DNA of 64,000 nucleotides, from the NCBI RefSeq assembly GCF_029168945.1, contig NC_083603.1:16058001-16122000 (forward strand), read 5' to 3'. This DNA comes from Cannabis sativa (Eukaryota > Streptophyta > Magnoliopsida > Rosales > Cannabaceae). The notes below the pieces were generated by a model that did not search any database, had not been told where the DNA came from, and was given only the letters and a program-made list of their open reading frames with translations. Of the stretch, positions 59,319-64,000 are shown in pieces. The first letter of the stretch is position 1. Each line of letters starts with the position of its first letter. The position numbers and the translations under genes are program-made.

Positions 59319-59806
59319 ATTTGGTATCAGAGCCGCCAGGTTGTCTTCCGAAGATCGTCACGACATGTACAATCATCATCGGCGCTAGCTCGGTTCACGG
59401 TTCAGTAAGCCTTTATTGCTTTAGTAGTTTATTTTATTCAGTTATGAAAAAGAAAAGCCTGTTAGGAAGCATGTTAGTAGCTTGATAGTAGAATAGGCGC
59501 ATGTTTCATTTCTAATTTCCAAATTAAGCGGCATCAGTAAGCTCGCCTTGAATACGACCTGATATGCCAACTCTTGGTTTCGCAGGCGGTTCTAACTAGA
59601 TGGACGCCAGGCGGACTACCAGGAGTCAGGGCAACTCCGTAGGGTCGAATCAGGGACAGGGAGCTCAGTTTCCCCCACCTGCTCGGGGCCGAGGTAGAGG
59701 TCCCCGAGGCAGGGCTCGTGGCCGGGGTAATGAAAACCCGCCACAGGCTGCCCAGGCTCCCCCAGCCGATCAGGGAGCCCCGAACTGGGAGTTACGGTTT
59801 GCGGAG
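59319..59806 (+). pseudogene. Tekay copy 3 stub: PBS, leader and first part of gag
   Basis: Begins like copies 1 and 2, with gag ATG at 59600 (MDARRTTRSQGNSV). In 59740-59800 it retains the CAG and CTG triplets altered in both other copies. It is cut after TTTGCGGAG at 59806 where Tat-B RT sequence starts. Confidence 0.88.
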
Positions 59807-62335
59807 GCCTATATTGCTACAAGGTGATGCCCTTCAAGCTAAAAAAATACAACAGCAACCTACCACCGTCTCGTCATTAAAATGTTCAAGGACCTAATCA
59901 GCCATAACATGGAGTTCTATGTAGATGACATATTAGTCAAGTCCGAAAAGGTTGGGGGCACATAGAAGACCTAAACAAGTGCTTTAAAGTCCTTTGAGAA
60001 TACAGGATGAAGCTCAACCCCCTCAAGTGCTCGTTTGGAGATAACTTAGGCAAGTTCCTTGGCTTCATAGTAAATTCCCAGAGAATCAAAGCAAACCTTG
60101 AGAAGATCCAAGCCTTTTTGGACATGAAATGCTCCACGAATATCAAGAAGGTATAGAGTTTAACTGGCCAGATAGCAGCACTAAGAAGATTTGTATCAAA
60201 GTCCACTGACAAGTGTGTCCCTTTCTTCAATATCCTCAAGGGAAACAAGAATTTAGAATGGACAAATGAGTGTGAAGTTGCCTTTCAAGAATTAAAAAAG
60301 AAACTATCTCAACCTCCCATCCTATCAAAACCTTTAGATAATGGAGAGTTGTGAATATACCTAGCAGTTACGGACTTCGTTGTAAGTGCAGTCCTCAATT
60401 GAGAAGAAGATGGATTTCAGCATCCAGTATACCATGTTAGCAAGAGGCTTATCGATGCAGAAATTTGATACCTTACAAGCGAAAAGCCAACATGTTGCAT
60501 GCTACTAGCTTCAAGGAAATTAAGGTCTTACTTTCAAGCTCATCCCATTAGAGTATACACCAACCGGCCACTGCGACAATAGTCCGTTGCTTAAATGGGA
60601 AATTGAATTGGGAGAATATGAGATAACCTAGCAGCCAAGGGTAGCAGCAAAAGGCCAAGCTTTCGCCGATTTTTTGGCTGAATGCACAAATGTAACTCCT
60701 GAAAGCTCTCAGCAAGTATAAGAGCATAAACAAAAGACAAAGAAGAACCGAGAGCAAGAGCAAGAAAAATTGACATGGAAGTAGCACATAGATGGTTCCT
60801 ACACGGATCAACTATCTGGCGCAGTTATTTTCCTTATTACACCTAGGGGCAGCAACTGCATGGTGCCATAAAGTTTGGTTTCAGATATTCAAACAATGAA
60901 GTTGAATATGAAGCCATTATTTCCGAATTGAAATTGGCACACAAAGTTCGAGTATAGTACCTAGGCATTTTTAGTAACTTTCAACTCGTAGTTAATCATG
61001 TCCTAGGTGAATACACTACCCGAAAAGAAAAGATGATGGCCTGCCTAAGTAAGATACAAGACTTACTAAGTCATCTCAAAAGGTGCACCATCAAACAGAT
61101 CCTCAGAGAAGAAAATGCCACAACAGATGCCCTTGCTCGGCTAGCCAGTAGCACAACAGCGAACAAGGCCAATATGGTCCCTATTCAATACCTACAAGAC
61201 CCAAGTATCGCTATTCCAGAAGAATTAGATATGTTGGATGATAGCCCAACTTGGATGACACCAATAGCAGCGTACATCCAGTCAGGAGTCCTGCTAGAAA
61301 ACAGGAACGAAGCAAGAAAAATAATGAGGAAAGTTTCCTGGTATCTAATCCTACACAAAATTATGTACAATTGTAGTTTTTTAATGCCACTCTTAAGGTG
61401 TGTTACCAAAGAAAAAGCTTCACGGCTACTGGTCAAAGTTCATGAAGGTTTTTGCGGCAATCACATTAGGGGGCAGACTTTGTTAAAGAAAATACTCAGA
61501 CAGGGGTATTTTTGGCCTACAATAATCAAGGATTCAATGGACTTTGTCAAAAAAATGTAAGACGTGCAAAAGGTTCTCTAAGATCCCAAGAGCTCCACCA
61601 AACGAGCTCATACAAATGCAGTCTCCATGGTCGTTTGCTATATGGAGAATAAATCTTATCGGGCAACTCCCCAAGGGAAAAGAAATAGTACAACATGTCG
61701 TAGTCCATGTTGACTATTTTATAAAATGGACTAAGGCCAAACTACTAGCCACTATAACTTCAAAGAATGTCTTAGATTTTGTTGTTAAAAACATCATCTG
61801 TCGATACGGCCTCCCACAGAATATTGTATCAGACAATGGTAAACAATTCGACAGCGAAATGTTCACTGGCTTCTATAATCGACACGATATTAGTACATGC
61901 TTCTCTGTAGTTGTTCACCCACAAGAAAATAGGCAATTGTAGAATCTATAAATAAAACCTTCAAAGACACACTAAAAAAGTGTCTTGAAGAGGTAAAGGG
62001 AAACTGGCCTGAACAACTTCCAGAAGTACTTTGGTCATACAAGACCACCGAGAGGATGACCACCTGGAAAATACCATTTGCTTTAACTTAAGGCTATGAA
62101 GCAATGCTGCCCGTAAAATTAGAACCACCATCTCATAAGAGGATATTCAACGACCAAGAAGAGAACCACACTCGCCTAACATAATCCCTTGATAAAATCG
62201 AAGAAAGACGAGATCGGGCCAACTTAAAGTTACAAGCCTACCAACAAAAGGTGGTCAAATACTTTAATAAGCACGTCAAGGATAGAAAATTATTTTTAGG
62301 GGACATGGTACTTCGAAGAGTATTACAACACAAAA
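59807..62335 (+). pseudogene. Tat-B pol, 3' part: end of RT, RNase H, integrase
   Basis: It resumes in RT at CYKVMPFKL and includes the catalytic-loop remnant (VDDILVK-like, near 59922-59942), the thumb (MKLNPLKCSFG near 60006) and RNase H relics. An open piece at 61033-61560 carries the RNase H end and integrase zinc site (VHEGFCGNH, then KKCKTCKRFSK read across a frame change near 61555). The integrase core follows (VVHVDYFIKWTKAKL, IVSDNGKQFDSEMF) to 61942. Frames are broken many times, and similarity ends at LRRVL near 62325. Confidence 0.85.
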
Positions 62336-63494
62336 TAAAACAAATTAAAATAATATAATATAGGATGATGCTTATCTGCAGTCATAAAAAATATCTTACA
62401 GGTATTTTTTTTTTCTAGTATGTATTACCTTATTGTTATACAAACTCTATATTTAGTTAATTATTTTATATTCCTTTTATATATTTTTCTTTCTTGAAAT
62501 ATTTTTTTATGTATTGATACTTATAAGTATCTTCCATTGACTTACTAGCTTCATAAGTTTTTTTTACTCATATTTTGGTAAACCTTATTTATTTAATTTT
62601 TTTTATAATTTACATCCGATTCAATGTAATTGTAATATGATATTCGACTTTTTGTAATTGAATGGACCAGTTTAGTTTAAGTAGATTGGTTTAAATATTA
62701 CCCACCTCTAATGTAATTGATAAAATTACCATTTGTTAATTTTATAAATATTTCTGCAACAACATATATATTTCAATGACATTGTTTTAACTATGTATAT
62801 ATTTAAAAAAAAAAATCCTCTTATCTAAAATTAGAAATTTTCCAATTTTAAAACCATACAGTATATTTACCGCAATATATATATATATTTATCTATTCTA
62901 TATAAAATGTGGTTATGTAACGGAATTTTTGATTTAATAATAATTTTTGGGTTTTTACCTTAACTTTAACAGAATATTTTTTATTAATTTTATAATATTA
63001 TTATATATATTTAAAAATAAAAATTATATAGATATATTATATAAAGAAATTTTAATTTATATTTAAAATACTTAAAATATTATTGATATTTTAATTATAT
63101 TTTTAAATTTATTGGTTTAACTTTAAATTAAAATAAAAAAAATTATGTAGATATTTTATAAAAAAAAATTAATTTAAAATATTAAAAATATTTTTAACCA
63201 TATTTTTAACTTTATTATTATTTATTTTATATTTTAAATTGAAATGGTTGTAAACTTGTAATAAGGAATTGATTATTTTCTGTTTTAGTTATGGTAAACT
63301 GATTCACACACTATATTTTTCGTAAAGTTTGCGAATAAAATAACATTTATATCAAATTTACGAATCCAACATATATATAGATACACCTAAATTTAGTTAT
63401 GTAGATTTTGGTTGAGAATATAGTATACTACAATATATGCATTGTCACGTACGTTACCTAATAAAAATATTAAATATATATATAATCACATTCA
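62336..63494. other. AT-rich spacer between Tat-B and CACTA-2
   Basis: Very AT-rich with TA runs near 62878-62890. No gene, repeat end or regulatory element was recognised. Confidence 0.5.
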
Positions 63495-63514
63495 CACTAC
63501 AACAATTTTGATAA

Positions 63515-63855
63515 TTAGGGGCGGACCTATTACCGGCGGGGAAGGTCCGCCCCTAATAATAAGGTTATTACTGGCGAATTTAGGGGGTCCGCCGGTATTA
63601 GTGTTTATTTTTTTAAAAAAATAAAAAATATAATTAAAAAATAGTAATACCGGCGGGGTACCAGTATTAGCGGCGGACAACCCCCGCCGGTATTTACGAG
63701 GTACCATTAATGCGGGAAAATACCCGCCCATTAATTCAAATTAGAATTAGCGGCGGATCAATACCGGCGGGGATCCGCCGCTAATTCTAATTAAATATTA
63801 ATTTTCGTATTAATACCGGCGGGGCCCAGTATTAGCGGCGGACCCCCACCGGTAA
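63515..63855. repeat. CACTA-2 subterminal palindromic repeats
   Basis: At least eight blocks such as TACCGGCGGGG, CCCGCCGGTATT and GGCGGACC alternate in orientation. The longest visible palindrome is near 63743-63796, where AATTAGAATTAGCGGCGGAT pairs with its complement around ATACCGGCGGG. Confidence 0.8.
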
Positions 63856-63861
63856 TGTTTA

Positions 63862-63871
63862 TCTATATAAA
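63862..63871 (+). promoter_or_regulatory. candidate TATA box of CACTA-2
   Basis: TCTATATAAAC lies just inside the subterminal repeats and before a CT-rich leader, as expected for the transposase promoter of a CACTA element. Confidence 0.55.
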
Positions 63872-64000
63872 CACACCCACACCCGGTTCCCCCATTTTTC
63901 CCCTTTCATTTTTTTTTACCAATTTTAATTTTCTCTCTGAAAACCGAAGCAAACCCCCTCCAAACCGCCTCCCCCAATTTTTTCTCTTTGTTTCTGCCTC

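Larger units (their letters stand above)
42701..59806 (+). mobile_element. Tekay/Del-type chromovirus array: LTR-internal-LTR-internal-LTR-partial internal
   Basis: Three LTRs of about 2.24 kb (42701-44944, 49907-52151, 57093-59318) alternate with two full internal regions and a 5' stub (59319-59806). Each LTR starts TGTAAAGCCCGCTTAG, ends GGGCGTTACA, and is followed by PBS TGGTATCAGAGC; each internal region ends in a GGGGGG-containing purine tract. Pol order is RT, RNase H, integrase, with a chromodomain-like tail, typical of the Tekay/Del clade. The left flank is Tat-B RT. On the right the stub ends at GCGGAG and Tat-B RT resumes about 70 codons further on, so part of both elements was deleted there. 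Confidence 0.93.
30421..62335 (+). mobile_element. Tat-B: decayed Tat-type Ty3/gypsy element holding three nested insertions
   Basis: Element pieces lie at about 30421-31583 (LTR and leader), 37531-37763, 39855-42700 (gag, protease, start of RT) and 59807-62335 (rest of RT, RNase H, integrase). They are separated by copia-3, a solo LTR and the Tekay array. The pieces are in order on one strand, and the first two joins are exact after removing one copy of the target duplication. Coding is riddled with stops. The 3' LTR is absent, and the integrase C-terminus is lost near 62330. Confidence 0.85.
63495..64000 (+). mobile_element. CACTA-2: left end of a second CACTA element, cut by the window
   Basis: Starts CACTACAACAATTTTG at 63495 and continues with GC-rich subterminal repeats built on ACCGGCGGGG and GGCGGA, in both orientations and as palindromes, to about 63855. 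A TATA motif and a C- and T-rich leader then suggest the start of a transposase gene reading rightward. The terminus matches CACTA-1 only in CACTAC; the subterminal repeats are unrelated, so it is another family. The right end is outside the window. Confidence 0.8.

Noticed and set aside
42701..59806. CHG-site differences as mutation by deamination or RIP
   Set aside because: Those processes give C to T or G to A. Here CAG becomes CGG, CTG becomes CCG, CCG becomes CAG, and short indels occur.
1..64000. A wholly new biological system
   Set aside because: All coding segments seen belong to known classes: copia, gypsy, CACTA and UGT. The unusual points are arrangements, ages and error patterns rather than a new gene system.

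Overview
This is plant nuclear DNA: AT-rich, with no bacterial-style operons, dominated by nested LTR retrotransposons and CACTA DNA transposons around a small pair of host genes. The host genes are UDP-glycosyltransferases of the UGT73 type (closest in look to UGT73C), which points to a eudicot. The transposon families resemble those of Rosales such as Cannabaceae, but that placement is an impression only. No rRNA, tRNA or CRISPR array was recognised, and no bacterial-type system is present.

Layout. 1-590: edge of a Ty3/gypsy LTR on the minus strand, inserted into a Ty1/copia element (copia-1, 591-5103, minus) whose gag-pol carries frameshifts. 5430-6012: remnant of a second copy of that family. 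6986-13638: a UGT gene on the minus strand, split by a full-length copia element (copia-2, 7693-12888, plus) with apparently identical 259-bp LTRs, a 5-bp target duplication and an open 1498-codon gag-pol. Without the insertion the UGT would read as 483 codons. 15179-20570: a CACTA transposon with 3-bp target duplication TTA and a multi-exon En/Spm-type transposase gene ending in a Ulp1-like protease domain. It sits in the likely LTR of a Tat-type gypsy fragment (Tat-A), whose gag follows at 21057-24250 and is split by an 1889-bp solo LTR. 25694-27175: the only intact host gene, a 493-aa UGT (minus).

30.4-62.3 kb is one decayed Tat-type gypsy element (Tat-B) holding three insertions: copia-3 (31584-37530; LTRs identical by eye, coding region dead), a 2091-bp solo gypsy LTR (37764-39854), and a Tekay/Del-type chromovirus array (42701-59806) arranged LTR-internal-LTR-internal-LTR-partial internal. 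The window ends in the left end of a second CACTA element (63495 onward).

The most striking observation is that the tandem Tekay copies differ almost only at CAG, CTG and CCG trinucleotides (the plant CHG methylation context), in patches that switch between copies and often change the reading frame. This looks more like a sequencing or consensus artefact at methylated sites than evolution, and it means many apparent frameshifts there should not be trusted. The biologically most useful observation is the very young, open-reading copia inside an otherwise intact UGT gene.
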